A stretch of DNA of 62,405 bases from Nocardia fusca NBRC 14340. Its GTDB lineage: Bacteria; Actinomycetota; Actinomycetes; Mycobacteriales; Mycobacteriaceae. Shown here piece by piece: positions 1 through 8,429 of this stretch. The notes beneath the pieces were generated by a model that did no database searches, was not told the DNA's origin, and saw only the letters and a program-made list of their open reading frames with translations. Where the stretch lies: contig NZ_BDCU01000004.1 of the NCBI RefSeq assembly GCF_001618425.1, forward strand, positions 1 through 62,405, in the 5' to 3' direction. The first letter of the stretch is position 1, and each line of letters begins with the position of its first letter. The position numbers and the translations under genes were made by a program.

Positions 1-5
1 CACAG

Positions 6-50
6 CACCTTCACGAGCAAGCCCACATCCCCACCTTCACGAGCAAGCCC
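6..50. repeat. Two tandem copies of a 19-bp sequence
   Basis: The 19-mer CACCTTCACGAGCAAGCCC occurs at 6-24 and again at 32-50, a period of 26 bp. The array may continue beyond the left edge of the window. The rest of 1-178, downstream of the purB stop, holds nothing else I recognise. Confidence 0.7.
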
Positions 51-178
51 CAGCTCGCCCGCGAGGTCGCGCTGTTCCCCGGCCCCGCCACTCAGCACTC
101 CCCGCCGTCACAGGCGGGTCCACGCCGCTCGGCCGTGAGCAGCCCCGAACTCCGCCGTCGAGGCCACGACGCGTGCCT

Positions 179-1606
179 TCAGAGGATCGGCGACGGCGTG
201 TACCGGGCAGCTTCCGGGTAAGCCGAGGTCAGCTTGCCCACCTGTGCCACCACCTCCGCGACTTGCGCGTCGGCCGCCCCGATGAACGCCGACTTCTCCG
301 CCAGCGCGGCGTCCAGGGCCGCCCGGTCCAGGGGCAACCGGTCGTCGGCGGCCAGCCGGTCCAGCAGGTCGGGTTCGCGGCCCTGCTCCCGCATCGCGAG
401 CGCGACCGCCACCGCGTGCTCCTTGATCACTTCGTGCGCGGCTTCCCGACCGACGCCGGCCCGGACCGCGGCCATGAGGATGCGTGTGGTGGCGAGGAAC
501 GGGAGATAGCGATCCAGTTCGCGGGCGATCACCGCCGGGTAGGCGCCGAATTCGGCCAGCACGGTCAGGAAGGTCTCCATCATGCCGTCGATCGCGAAGA
601 AGGCGTCCGGCAGCGCGACCCGGCGGACCACCGAGCAGAAGACATCACCCTCGTTCCACTGCGCGCCGGCCAGTTCGGCGGCCATCGAGCCGTATCCGCG
701 CAGCACCACCTGCAGGCCGTTGACCCGTTCACATGAGCGGGTGTTCATCTTGTGCGGCATGGCCGAGCTGCCGACCTGCCCCGGTTGGAAACCCTCGGTG
801 ACCAGTTCGTGGCCGGCCATCAGCCGGATGGTGTGGGCCAGCGAGGACTGCGCGGCACCGATCTGCACCAGCGCGGACAGCACATCGTGGTCCAGGGAAC
901 GCGGGTAGACCTGCCCGACGCTGGTCAGGACGCTGGTGAAGCCCAGGTGCCGGGAGACCTGCTGTTCGAGCGCGGTCAGTTTCGCGGCGTCACCGCCGAG
1001 CAGGTCGAGCATGTCCTGCGCGGTGCCCATCGGGCCCTTGATCCCGCGCAACGGATAGCGGTCGACGAGTTCACGCAGCCGGGCGAGCCCGATGAGCAGT
1101 TCGTCGGCGGCCGAGGCGAAACGTTTGCCCAGCGTAGTGGCCTGCGCGGCGACATTGTGCGAGCGCCCGGCCATCACCAGCGTCTGATATTCGGCGGCCC
1201 GTTCGGCCAGCCGGGCGGCCACCGCGACACCGTGGGAGTGGATATGTTCCAGCGACAGCCGGATCTGCAACTGCTCCACGTTCTCGGTGAGATCGCGGCT
1301 GGTCATCCCCTTGTGCACATGCTCGTGCCCGGCGAGGGCGTTGAACTCCTCGATACGGGCCTTCACGTCGTGGCGGGTCACCCGTTCTCGTTCGGCGATG
1401 GAGGCCAGGTCGACCTGTTCGACGACTCGCTCGTAGTCCTCGACCACCCCGGGCGGGACGTCGATACCGAGTTCGGCCTGGGCGCGCAGCACCTCCAGCC
1501 ACAGCCGCCGCTCGAGCACGATCTTCTGCTCGGGAGACCACAGATGCACCAGCTGCGGACTGGCGTAGCGGGTGGCGAGGACGTTGGGGATCAGGTCTGA
1601 GGTCAC
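179..1606 (-). CDS. purB: Adenylosuccinate lyase PurB
   Basis: This 475-aa protein is a full-length adenylosuccinate lyase. The enzyme removes fumarate from SAICAR and from adenylosuccinate in cytosolic purine synthesis. The fumarase/aspartase-superfamily signature GSSAMPHKMN is present in the central part, together with TSRDLTEN and the AGRSHNVAAQATT stretch that carries a conserved active-site histidine. The start at 1606 is an ATG followed by TSDLIPN. It is 6 bp downstream of the TetR gene and probably co-transcribed with it. purD lies about 4.5 kb away on the same strand, similar to the purB/purD neighbourhood of mycobacteria. Confidence 0.95.
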   Translation of the reverse strand: MTSDLIPNVLATRYASPQLVHLWSPEQKIVLERRLWLEVLRAQAELGIDVPPGVVEDYERVVEQVDLASIAERERVTRHDVKARIEEFNALAGHEHVHKGMTSRDLTENVEQLQIRLSLEHIHSHGVAVAARLAERAAEYQTLVMAGRSHNVAAQATTLGKRFASAADELLIGLARLRELVDRYPLRGIKGPMGTAQDMLDLLGGDAAKLTALEQQVSRHLGFTSVLTSVGQVYPRSLDHDVLSALVQIGAAQSSLAHTIRLMAGHELVTEGFQPGQVGSSAMPHKMNTRSCERVNGLQVVLRGYGSMAAELAGAQWNEGDVFCSVVRRVALPDAFFAIDGMMETFLTVLAEFGAYPAVIARELDRYLPFLATTRILMAAVRAGVGREAAHEVIKEHAVAVALAMREQGREPDLLDRLAADDRLPLDRAALDAALAEKSAFIGAADAQVAEVVAQVGKLTSAYPEAARYTPSPIL

Positions 1607-1612
1607 GTCCGG

Positions 1613-2251
1613 TCAGTCTAATGACCGGTAGCGATCGATCGGCTGGTGCGTCGCCGGAGCGACGATATCGATGACCTCCAGCAGGGCGCCGCGGGCCGGC
1701 CGGCGGGGTTGCGGGTCGGATTCGCTGAGGGCGGCGACCACCGCGCCGTCGACCACCGCGACCAGTCTGCGCAGTTGTTCGGGCCGCACCACCCGATCGG
1801 ATCGGCGCAGCACATCGGAGAGCAGCTCGTCCAGCTGCCCGCGTAGTCGGAGCTGGACCTCGCGCAGCTCGGGGTGCCGAGCCGAGGCGACGGTGCGTTC
1901 GTAGCGGGCGATCAATCGCCCGCGCGCACCCTCGTCCACACCTTCGGGACCGATCAGCAGGTCGAGCACCAGATCGACGGTCGCCTCCGCACCGCGGCGG
2001 CGGTGGGTCACCTCGCCGATCCGCCGCCGCATTGCCTCGAGTTCGGCGTTGCCGCTGAACTCGACCGCCCGCGCGATCAGATCCTCGAGCGATTCGAAGT
2101 AGTAGGTCGTGGAGGCCAGCGGCAGTTCGGCGCGGGTCGCGACCGAGCGATGCCGCACCGCGTCGAAACCGCCTTCGAGCAGTAACTCGGCCGCAGCAGC
2201 CACCAGCGCCTGGCGACGCCGTTCACCCTTCGGAGTCGTCGCGGTTATCAC
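1613..2251 (-). CDS. TetR family transcriptional regulator
   Basis: This 212-aa protein has an N-terminal TetR helix-turn-helix: residues 8-52 hold the ALVAAAAELLLEGGFDAVRHRSVA block and the STTYYFESLEDLI recognition-helix region. The remainder is helical, as expected for the ligand-binding and dimerisation domain. The start is a GTG at 2251. The gene lies immediately upstream of purB (6-bp gap) on the same strand, and M. tuberculosis also has a TetR gene beside purB. The ligand and targets cannot be read from the sequence. Confidence 0.88.
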   Translation of the reverse strand: MITATTPKGERRRQALVAAAAELLLEGGFDAVRHRSVATRAELPLASTTYYFESLEDLIARAVEFSGNAELEAMRRRIGEVTHRRRGAEATVDLVLDLLIGPEGVDEGARGRLIARYERTVASARHPELREVQLRLRGQLDELLSDVLRRSDRVVRPEQLRRLVAVVDGAVVAALSESDPQPRRPARGALLEVIDIVAPATHQPIDRYRSLD

Positions 2252-2566
2252 CGTGCCATCGTGCCAGTCTTGACTTCGTCCCTTGCCCGAAAGCGTGGGA
2301 TTCCCGAGTTCGCACCCGAGACTTCCTGTTTCATAGACGGTTGCCTTCCCACATCAACTGCGGGGCGGTCTCACACCATCTCCGCAGGCCAAGACCGCCA
2401 GCCCAGCGGCCCGTAAACGCATGGCGCACCGACCCGGCGCCGGCGGGCCGGGCCTGCACGCTACATTCCTCGGTCATCAGTACATCCGTGCGAAATCAGG
2501 GAAAGGGGAAACAATCATCGATGTTTCTACCGCATCGGCGCGGCGAAGTTGTCGTACTGCGAAAAG
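2252..2566. other. Intergenic region upstream of the TetR gene
   Basis: This 315-bp stretch lies between the aminotransferase stop and the TetR start, both on the minus strand. It should hold the TetR-purB promoter and any terminator of the aminotransferase. I see no RNA gene, strong hairpin or convincing small ORF. Confidence 0.4.
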
Positions 2567-3751
2567 TCATTGCTCTGCACGGTGTTCGTCTGTGCTCTGC
2601 CGCAGGTAGTTCCGGAGCCGGGTGAGCGCCGCTTCGATCTCCACCGTCGCTCCGGCGAAGGAGAGGCGGATGGTGTGATGCCCGTTGACGGTGTCGAAAT
2701 CCAGGCCCGGCGCCAGCGCCACCCCGGTGTTGGCCAGTACATCCGCGCACCACGCCATGGAATCGTCGGTGAGGTGGCCGATATCGGCGTAGGCGTAGAA
2801 CGCGCCGTCGGCGGGCGCGAGGTCGGTGATACCGAGCCCGGCCAGCCCTTCCAACAGGATGGCGCGGTTGATCGCGTACCGGTGCACATGGGCGTCGAGT
2901 TCGGTCCGCGCTTCGTCGCCGAACGCGTGCAATGCCGCGTACTGCGAGATCGCGGGCGGGCAGACGGTCATATTGGATGCCAGCCGCTGTAGCGCCGGGC
3001 GCAGTGCGTGCGGTGCCAGCATCCAGCCCAGCCGCCAGCCGGTCATCGAGAAATACTTCGACACCGATCCGATGACCACTCCCGCGCGGGAGGTCTCCCA
3101 GGCCGAGGCGGTCCGCTCACCGCCGTAGGTGATGCCGTGATAGATCTCGTCGGAGATCAGCAGCGTGCCGTGCGTATCGCACCAGCGGGCCAGCGCCGCG
3201 AGTTCATCCGGATCGATCATGGTGCCCGTCGGATTGGCGGGACTGGCCACAATCAGGCCCCGCGGCGGTTCCGGAAGTTCTTCGAGCATGGCGACGGTCG
3301 GCTGGAACCTGGTCTCGGCGCGACAGTCCAGTTCGATCACCCGGCAGCCGAGCGCGGCCAGCGTATTGCGGTAGGCCGGGTAGCCGGGGCGCGCGACCAC
3401 CACGGTGTCACCGGGGTCGAACGCCGCCAGGAAGATGAGGGTGAACGCGCCGGAGGAACCGGTGGTGACCACGACGTCGTCGGGATCCACCGGATAACCG
3501 TAGGTCCGGTGATGGTGCCCGGCGATCGCCTGGCGTAGCGGCAGGATGCCGAAAGTTTCCGTGTAACCGAGCAATTCGGCATCGATGGCGGTCTTCGTGG
3601 CACGTAGCACCGGAGCCGGTGCCGGCGTCGAGGGCTGCCCGGCCGCGAGACTCAGTACGTCGCCGTGCGTTCGGGCGCGTTCGGCGGCGGCTTTCCAGAC
3701 ATCCATCACGTAGAAAGGTGGGATGGTCGAGCGCCGAGATTCAGTGGACAC
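2567..3751 (-). CDS. Pyridoxal-phosphate aminotransferase, class I/II
   Basis: This 394-aa protein is a fold-type I PLP enzyme. The Schiff-base lysine motif SVSKYFSMTGWRLG is present, along with SPANPTGTMIDPDELAAL (substrate/PLP contact) and the DEIYHGITYGG segment that carries the PLP-binding Asp and Tyr. It transfers an amino group between an amino acid and a 2-oxo acid; aspartate/alanine-type specificity is likely but not provable here. The chosen GTG start (3751) leaves 54 bp to the divergent M23 peptidase start; an internal ATG (MDVWKAA) is an alternative. Confidence 0.88.
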   Translation of the reverse strand: MSTESRRSTIPPFYVMDVWKAAAERARTHGDVLSLAAGQPSTPAPAPVLRATKTAIDAELLGYTETFGILPLRQAIAGHHHRTYGYPVDPDDVVVTTGSSGAFTLIFLAAFDPGDTVVVARPGYPAYRNTLAALGCRVIELDCRAETRFQPTVAMLEELPEPPRGLIVASPANPTGTMIDPDELAALARWCDTHGTLLISDEIYHGITYGGERTASAWETSRAGVVIGSVSKYFSMTGWRLGWMLAPHALRPALQRLASNMTVCPPAISQYAALHAFGDEARTELDAHVHRYAINRAILLEGLAGLGITDLAPADGAFYAYADIGHLTDDSMAWCADVLANTGVALAPGLDFDTVNGHHTIRLSFAGATVEIEAALTRLRNYLRQSTDEHRAEQ

Positions 3752-3805
3752 CCGACCGACGGTAGAACACCACTTCGAGCGGTTCGACAGCTATGGTCTG
3801 CTCTG

Positions 3806-5116
3806 ATGCTCGACAAGGCCGGCCGGCGGGCCGACGGCCCGCCAACACAGGACCCCGATTCCACCGCGTCCGGTCGCGGGACCGGGGCCCTGCGCCGACG
3901 CTGGGACCGGGCCGTGCATCCGCTTTCCGGAGCGGTTCGCCGGTACACGCGCCCGGGCGCGGCGGGTGCGACGACGGCGCCGTCCGAGCCTGCCGACCAC
4001 GAGCCCACCACCCACTCCGGCCGGAAACCGCAGGCCCGGCACGACTCGGAGCAGGAGTCCACCGAGCACGACCCCGGCGCGCCCGCACTCGGCACCGCCG
4101 ATGAGACGGCAATCCCGACCGAGAAGCGGTCCATCTCCCTGGACCGCGCGGCCGCGACCGGCGGCGGTCTCGTCATCGCCCCCGGCTGGCGGGAGCGTGC
4201 CGCCGCACAGGCCCGGACGCCGGGGTCCCGAGTGGCCGCGGCCCACCGGTGGCTGCGGCGTTCCGCCGTGGATCTCCGGTACCGCCGCCCTACCCGGGCC
4301 GAACTCGCCGACCTCCTCGCGCGCCGGCCGTCGGCCGAGGAGATCGCCGCCGCGGCCCGGCGCCACCGCGTACTCATCGGTGTACTGCTGCTCGCCCTGC
4401 TGTCGGCGGCGGGTGACGGATCCGCGGGTATCGCGGTCACCGACCGAAGCCCGGTTCCCGGAATCGCCTATCGCGTGGCCCTCGCCCATCCGCTGCAACT
4501 GTCGGCACCGGTACCGTCGGTGCGCCGCTATCTCGATGCCATCGACAACGGGGAACGCCTGCGTGAACAGGCGGTGGTGGCCGCGGCCGCCCGGGCCACC
4601 CTGGAACGCGCCAAGGCCGAGGCCGCGGCCGCGGTCGCCGGCCAGGAACAGCCCTGGATAAACACCGCGCCCGCGCCCGGCGGCCTCGAGGGCGGGCTGA
4701 TCCCGCCCGGCGCCGTGCTGCCCGGCGCCGGTGGTTACGTCCTGCCCGCGCCGGGCACCTTCACCTCCGGTTTCGGCAGCCGGTGGGGCACCTTCCATCG
4801 CGGTATCGATATCGCCGGCCCGATCGGCACCCCGATCTACGCCGTCGCGACCGGCACCGTGATCGATGCCGGTCCCGCCGCCGGTTTCGGCCTGTGGGTG
4901 CGGATCCGGCACGACGACGGCGCGATCTCGGTCTACGGCCATATGTACGACTTCTTCGTCTCGGTCGGGGAACGGGTCCCGGCCGGTATGCAGATCGCGC
5001 GAATGGGCAACCGCGGTGATTCCACCGGACCGCATCTGCATTTCGAGATCATCTTGGACGGTCAGCACGTCGATCCACAGCGCTGGCTCGCCCTGCACGG
5101 CCTCTCGTACAGCTGA
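3806..5116 (+). CDS. M23 family zinc peptidase, membrane-anchored
   Basis: This 436-aa protein (ATG at 3806) ends in a lysostaphin-type M23 domain that cuts peptide cross-links in peptidoglycan. The zinc ligands are visible as H331xxxD (HRGIDIAG) and H410-L-H412 (PHLHFEI). Residues 1-190 are charged, Pro/Arg-rich and probably cytoplasmic or disordered. One hydrophobic segment near residue 195 (VLIGVLLLALLSA) could anchor the protein with the peptidase outside. An upstream in-frame start at 3665 would overlap the divergent aminotransferase, so 3806 is preferred. The next gene also encodes a secreted wall-acting protein. Confidence 0.87.
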   Translation: MLDKAGRRADGPPTQDPDSTASGRGTGALRRRWDRAVHPLSGAVRRYTRPGAAGATTAPSEPADHEPTTHSGRKPQARHDSEQESTEHDPGAPALGTADETAIPTEKRSISLDRAAATGGGLVIAPGWRERAAAQARTPGSRVAAAHRWLRRSAVDLRYRRPTRAELADLLARRPSAEEIAAAARRHRVLIGVLLLALLSAAGDGSAGIAVTDRSPVPGIAYRVALAHPLQLSAPVPSVRRYLDAIDNGERLREQAVVAAAARATLERAKAEAAAAVAGQEQPWINTAPAPGGLEGGLIPPGAVLPGAGGYVLPAPGTFTSGFGSRWGTFHRGIDIAGPIGTPIYAVATGTVIDAGPAAGFGLWVRIRHDDGAISVYGHMYDFFVSVGERVPAGMQIARMGNRGDSTGPHLHFEIILDGQHVDPQRWLALHGLSYS

Positions 5117-5505
5117 CCCTCATTGATCATGGCAAATACTTGGGATTCGAAAGATCAACAGACGTATCACAGACCGACTGCTTGGCTTACATCCGTGTAA
5201 CTCCAGGTAGATCGGTTTTTCTCAGCAAAATAAAACCTTGGATTATTTTTTTGTTCATCTTTCGTTAATGTTTCGCAATCAATCTGTGATTTGCCAGATA
5301 ACGAACCGCAAGTTCGTTTGCCGCACGGTTATCAGTTCGTCCGAACAATCCGTTGCGAGGCTCGCCCCGGCGGCGCAGTGCGTCGTCCGGCCGCGGAAAA
5401 TTGAATCCCCCTTCCACAACACAAATCCTCGAGAAACAGCGCAACGACAGCGCCGACGGCCATGACCCACGGCGGCGGATACCTGCGCGCTGTAGGAGCC
5501 GTTCC
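5117..5505. promoter_or_regulatory. AT-rich leader/promoter region upstream of the SLT-domain gene
   Basis: This 389-bp region is strikingly AT-rich for the window (for example GGATTATTTTTTTGTTC near 5238). It holds a 7-bp perfect stem, AACGAAC at 5300-5306 and GTTCGTT at 5312-5318, with a 5-nt loop. It probably carries the promoter and a long 5' leader for the secreted lytic enzyme that follows. Actinobacterial rpf genes often carry a ydaO (c-di-AMP) riboswitch; I could not match its conserved core here. Confidence 0.5.
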
Positions 5506-6024
5506 ATGCGTTTACGAAACCTGTTACCGCTCGTCGCCGTTGCTGCTGCCGCCGTGGTCCCCGCCCAGGCACACGCCGACGCACCCATCACCGGTGTACC
5601 CGCAGTACTGCAGGCCCCGGCCCAGCAGGCCCAGCAGCAGATCCTCCACTGGCAGCAGCAGCTGCCGCAACCGCTACCGGAAGCGTTCGGCACACCGACC
5701 TACTCCAACGACCTGGACGGTTGGATCCGCAACGCACTGTCAGTCCTCGGTCAGCACGGTATCCCGGCCAGCTACGACGGCATCCACCGAAATGCCATGC
5801 GCGAGTCCAGCGGTAACCCCCAGGCGATCAACCTGTCGGACTCCAATGCCGCGGCGGGCACCCCGTCGAAGGGGCTCATGCAGGTCATCGATCCCACCTT
5901 CGCCGCCTACCACGTGGACGGCACCTCATGGGATATCTACGATCCGGTCGCCAACATCGCCGCGGCCTGCAACTACGCCGCCCACCGCTACGGCTCCATC
6001 GACAACGTCTTCGGGGCCTACTGA
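5506..6024 (+). CDS. Secreted transglycosylase SLT-domain protein
   Basis: This 172-aa protein has a clear Sec signal peptide (MRLRNLLPLVAVAAAAVVPAQAHA, cleavage near residue 24), a Gln/Pro-rich linker, and a C-terminal SLT/lysozyme-like domain. The likely catalytic glutamate is E100 in NAMRESSGNPQAIN, followed by KGLMQVIDPTFAAY and NIAAACNYAAHRYGS. Such proteins cleave peptidoglycan glycan strands outside the cell. The M23 peptidase upstream fits a wall-remodelling pair, though the AT-rich gap suggests separate transcription. The ATG at 5506 is chosen because the signal peptide begins there. Confidence 0.88.
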   Translation: MRLRNLLPLVAVAAAAVVPAQAHADAPITGVPAVLQAPAQQAQQQILHWQQQLPQPLPEAFGTPTYSNDLDGWIRNALSVLGQHGIPASYDGIHRNAMRESSGNPQAINLSDSNAAAGTPSKGLMQVIDPTFAAYHVDGTSWDIYDPVANIAAACNYAAHRYGSIDNVFGAY

Positions 6025-6026
6025 TC

Positions 6027-6046
6027 GGCCGGCCGGGAGGCCGGCC
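6027..6046. terminator. Hairpin between convergent genes
   Basis: GGCCGGCC, a GGGA loop and GGCCGGCC form a perfect 8-bp stem directly after the SLT gene stop. There is no T-run, so termination is plausible but not certain. Confidence 0.5.
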
Positions 6047-6093
6047 CCGGTGCGGGCGAGCGCACGCCGCAGCGCCGCCCGCACCGCCGGGTC

Positions 6094-7365
6094 TCAGAGA
6101 GAGATACGGTCCTCGACAGCGGCCAATCCGATATCGGAGCGGTAGTGGCTCCCGGCCAGCTTGATACCGGCCAAACGGTCGTAGGCGGCCTCCCGCGCCG
6201 CCGCCAGATCGACTCCGGTGCCGACGATACTGAGCACGCGGCCACCCGCGGAGACCAGCGCACCGTCCGCGCGCTGCGCCGTCCCGGCGTGCAGCACCGT
6301 CGCCGCGTCGTCGGTCGCCGCGTCCCCGGCACCGCTGATCACATCGCCGGACCGCGGACGGGCCGGATAGTTCTCCGCGGCCAGCACGACCGTGATCGCG
6401 GCGCCGTCGCGCCAGCGCGGCGCGGGCGTCTCGGCGAGAGTGCCGGTCGCGGTGGCGTACAGCAGTTCGCCGAGCGGGCTGTCCAGCAGGGCAAGCACCG
6501 CCTGGGTCTCCGGATCACCGAACCGGCAGTTGAACTCCACCACCGCGGGCCCGGCCGCGCCCATCGCCAGCCCCGCGTACAGCAGGCCGCTGAAAGCCGC
6601 TCCGCGCCGGACCAATTCGGCGGCCACCGGAGCCACCACCTCGTCGACGATCTGCTCGACCGTCCCGTCGGGCAGCCACGGCAGCGGAGTGTAGGCGCCC
6701 ATTCCGCCGGTATTGGGCCCGGTATCGCCGTCCCCCACCCGCTTGTGATCCTGCGCGGGCAGCAGCGGCACCACCGTCTCCCCGTCGACCAGGCAGAACA
6801 GCGAAACCTCCGGGCCGTCCAGGAACGATTCCAGCAACACCGGATGCCCCTGCTCGAGCAGTTCGGCGGCATGGCCGCGGGCCACCAGGCGGTCGGGTGT
6901 GACCACCACACCCTTACCCGCCGCGAGCCCGTCGTCCTTGACCACCCACGTCGGGCCGAAACGATCCAGCGCCGCATCCAATTCGGCGGGCGAGTCCACC
7001 ACCTCGCTGTGCGCGGTACGCACCCCGGCCGCGGTCATCACATCCTTGGCGAACGCCTTCGATCCCTCGATCCGGGCCGCCGCGGCCGACGGGCCGAAAC
7101 AGGCGATCCCGGCCGCGCGCACCGCGTCGGCCACGCCCAGGACCAGCGGCACCTCCGGACCGATCACCACCAGATCCGCGGCCACCTCCCGGGCCAGCGC
7201 GGCCACCGATTCCGCGGAACTCGGGTCCACCGGACGCACCTGCGCGTGCTGGGCGATACCGGCGTTACCGGGCGCGGCGACGATCGCGCTCACCGCCGGA
7301 TCACGGCGCAGCGCAAGGACGAGGGCGTGTTCACGGGCTCCGGAACCGATGACGAGTACTCGCAC
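6094..7365 (-). CDS. purD: Phosphoribosylamine--glycine ligase PurD
   Basis: This 423-aa protein is the full-length GAR synthetase of de novo purine synthesis, joining phosphoribosylamine and glycine with ATP. It begins [15 protein letters not shown]. The ATP-grasp core includes [32 protein letters not shown], the signature [20 protein letters not shown] and [16 protein letters not shown] with metal-binding Glu and Asn. The gene stands alone on the minus strand between convergent and divergent neighbours. Confidence 0.96.
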   Translation of the reverse strand: MRVLVIGSGAREHALVLALRRDPAVSAIVAAPGNAGIAQHAQVRPVDPSSAESVAALAREVAADLVVIGPEVPLVLGVADAVRAAGIACFGPSAAAARIEGSKAFAKDVMTAAGVRTAHSEVVDSPAELDAALDRFGPTWVVKDDGLAAGKGVVVTPDRLVARGHAAELLEQGHPVLLESFLDGPEVSLFCLVDGETVVPLLPAQDHKRVGDGDTGPNTGGMGAYTPLPWLPDGTVEQIVDEVVAPVAAELVRRGAAFSGLLYAGLAMGAAGPAVVEFNCRFGDPETQAVLALLDSPLGELLYATATGTLAETPAPRWRDGAAITVVLAAENYPARPRSGDVISGAGDAATDDAATVLHAGTAQRADGALVSAGGRVLSIVGTGVDLAAAREAAYDRLAGIKLAGSHYRSDIGLAAVEDRISL

Positions 7366-7553
7366 CCGGACAGCTTATAGGTGGCGGATCAATGCCCGGC
7401 GGGGCAGGCTCACCACCGGCCCCCGCCCGGTACCAGCGACTTCACCCCGCCGACGGCCATCTGTGGATGATGGAGGAAACACCTTGAACGGGTGGACAAC
7501 CCGCGTGCCGGGACCCAGCGATCCCGGTGCGCGCATACGGGAGGACGTGCGCA

Positions 7554-7931
7554 ATGGGTCTGATGGACGGAATCATGGGGAACGCCGGACAGGTGGAGCC
7601 GGCCCGGGCCCAGCAGGAATACCAACGGCTACTCGGCAACGGCGAACAGGTCTACTCCGCCTACATCCTGGTCCGCGACGCCATGCTGTTCACCAACCGG
7701 CGGCTCATCCTCATCGACAAACAGGGACTGTCCGGACGCAAGGTGAGCTACCACAGCATCCCCTACCGCTCGATCACCCATTTCGCGGTGGAAACAGCGG
7801 GCACCTTCGACCTCGACGCGGAGCTGGTGCTGTGGATCGCGGGCACCGACACGCCGTTGCAGAAGAAGTTCAACCGCCAGGTCGACATCTACGAGGTGCA
7901 GGGCATCCTGTCGCACTTCGTCGGAGCGTGA
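7554..7931 (+). CDS. PH domain-containing protein
   Basis: This 125-aa protein matches the bacterial PH-like family (bPH_1/YozO type): MGLMDGIMGNAG, then a beta-rich core with YILVRDAMLFTNRRLILID, YHSIPYRSITHFAVET and LVLWIAG, then a C-terminal helix ending LSHFVGA. The role of this family is poorly known; membrane or protein binding is assumed. The ATG at 7554 is preferred over 7527 because GGGAGG lies a few bases upstream. The gene is divergent from purD. Confidence 0.8.
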   Translation: MGLMDGIMGNAGQVEPARAQQEYQRLLGNGEQVYSAYILVRDAMLFTNRRLILIDKQGLSGRKVSYHSIPYRSITHFAVETAGTFDLDAELVLWIAGTDTPLQKKFNRQVDIYEVQGILSHFVGA

Positions 7932-8002
7932 GAGTGGGGACCTGCCGGCGACCCACCTGCCCCGTAACGCCCCGGGCGGCGCGGCAACACTAGTCTCGCC
8001 CC

Positions 8003-8428
8003 ATGGCATCTGTTTTCAGTGCGATCATCGCCGGTGACCTGCCGGGCCGGTTCGTGTGGGAGGACGACGAATTCGTCGGGTTCCTCACCATCGCGCCGGT
8101 GACGCCGGGACACACCCTGGTGGTACCCCGCAAAGAGATCGATCAGTGGCAGGACATCGAACCCGAGGTCTTCGCGCGCCTGAACGGAGTCGCGCAGAAG
8201 ATCGGACAGGCCGTGCGCGCGGCCTGGGACGCGCCGCGGGCGGGTCTGCTGATCGCGGGACTCGAGGTCCCGCATCTGCATGTACACGTGTTCCCGGCGT
8301 TCACCATGGGAAATTTCGATATCTCCGGTGCCGATCCGAATCCGGAGCCGGAGTCCCTCGACGACGCGCAGGCACGGATCAAGCAGGCGCTGCGCGATCT
8401 CGGCCACGGCGCCAACGTTCCCGCCTGA
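8003..8428 (+). CDS. HIT family protein
   Basis: This 141-aa protein is a histidine-triad hydrolase/transferase of nucleotide conjugates. It shows [15 protein letters not shown] N-terminal sequence (here [18 protein letters not shown]), [15 protein letters not shown], and the triad [10 protein letters not shown] at about residues 91-100. It is convergent with phoR (1-bp gap), the same arrangement as Rv0759c beside phoPR in M. tuberculosis. The substrate is unknown. Confidence 0.9.
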   Translation: MASVFSAIIAGDLPGRFVWEDDEFVGFLTIAPVTPGHTLVVPRKEIDQWQDIEPEVFARLNGVAQKIGQAVRAAWDAPRAGLLIAGLEVPHLHVHVFPAFTMGNFDISGADPNPEPESLDDAQARIKQALRDLGHGANVPA

Positions 8429-8429
8429 G

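Noticed and set aside
5117..5505. ydaO (c-di-AMP) riboswitch before the SLT gene
   Set aside because: The conserved core could not be found; only an AT-rich leader and a simple stem are visible.
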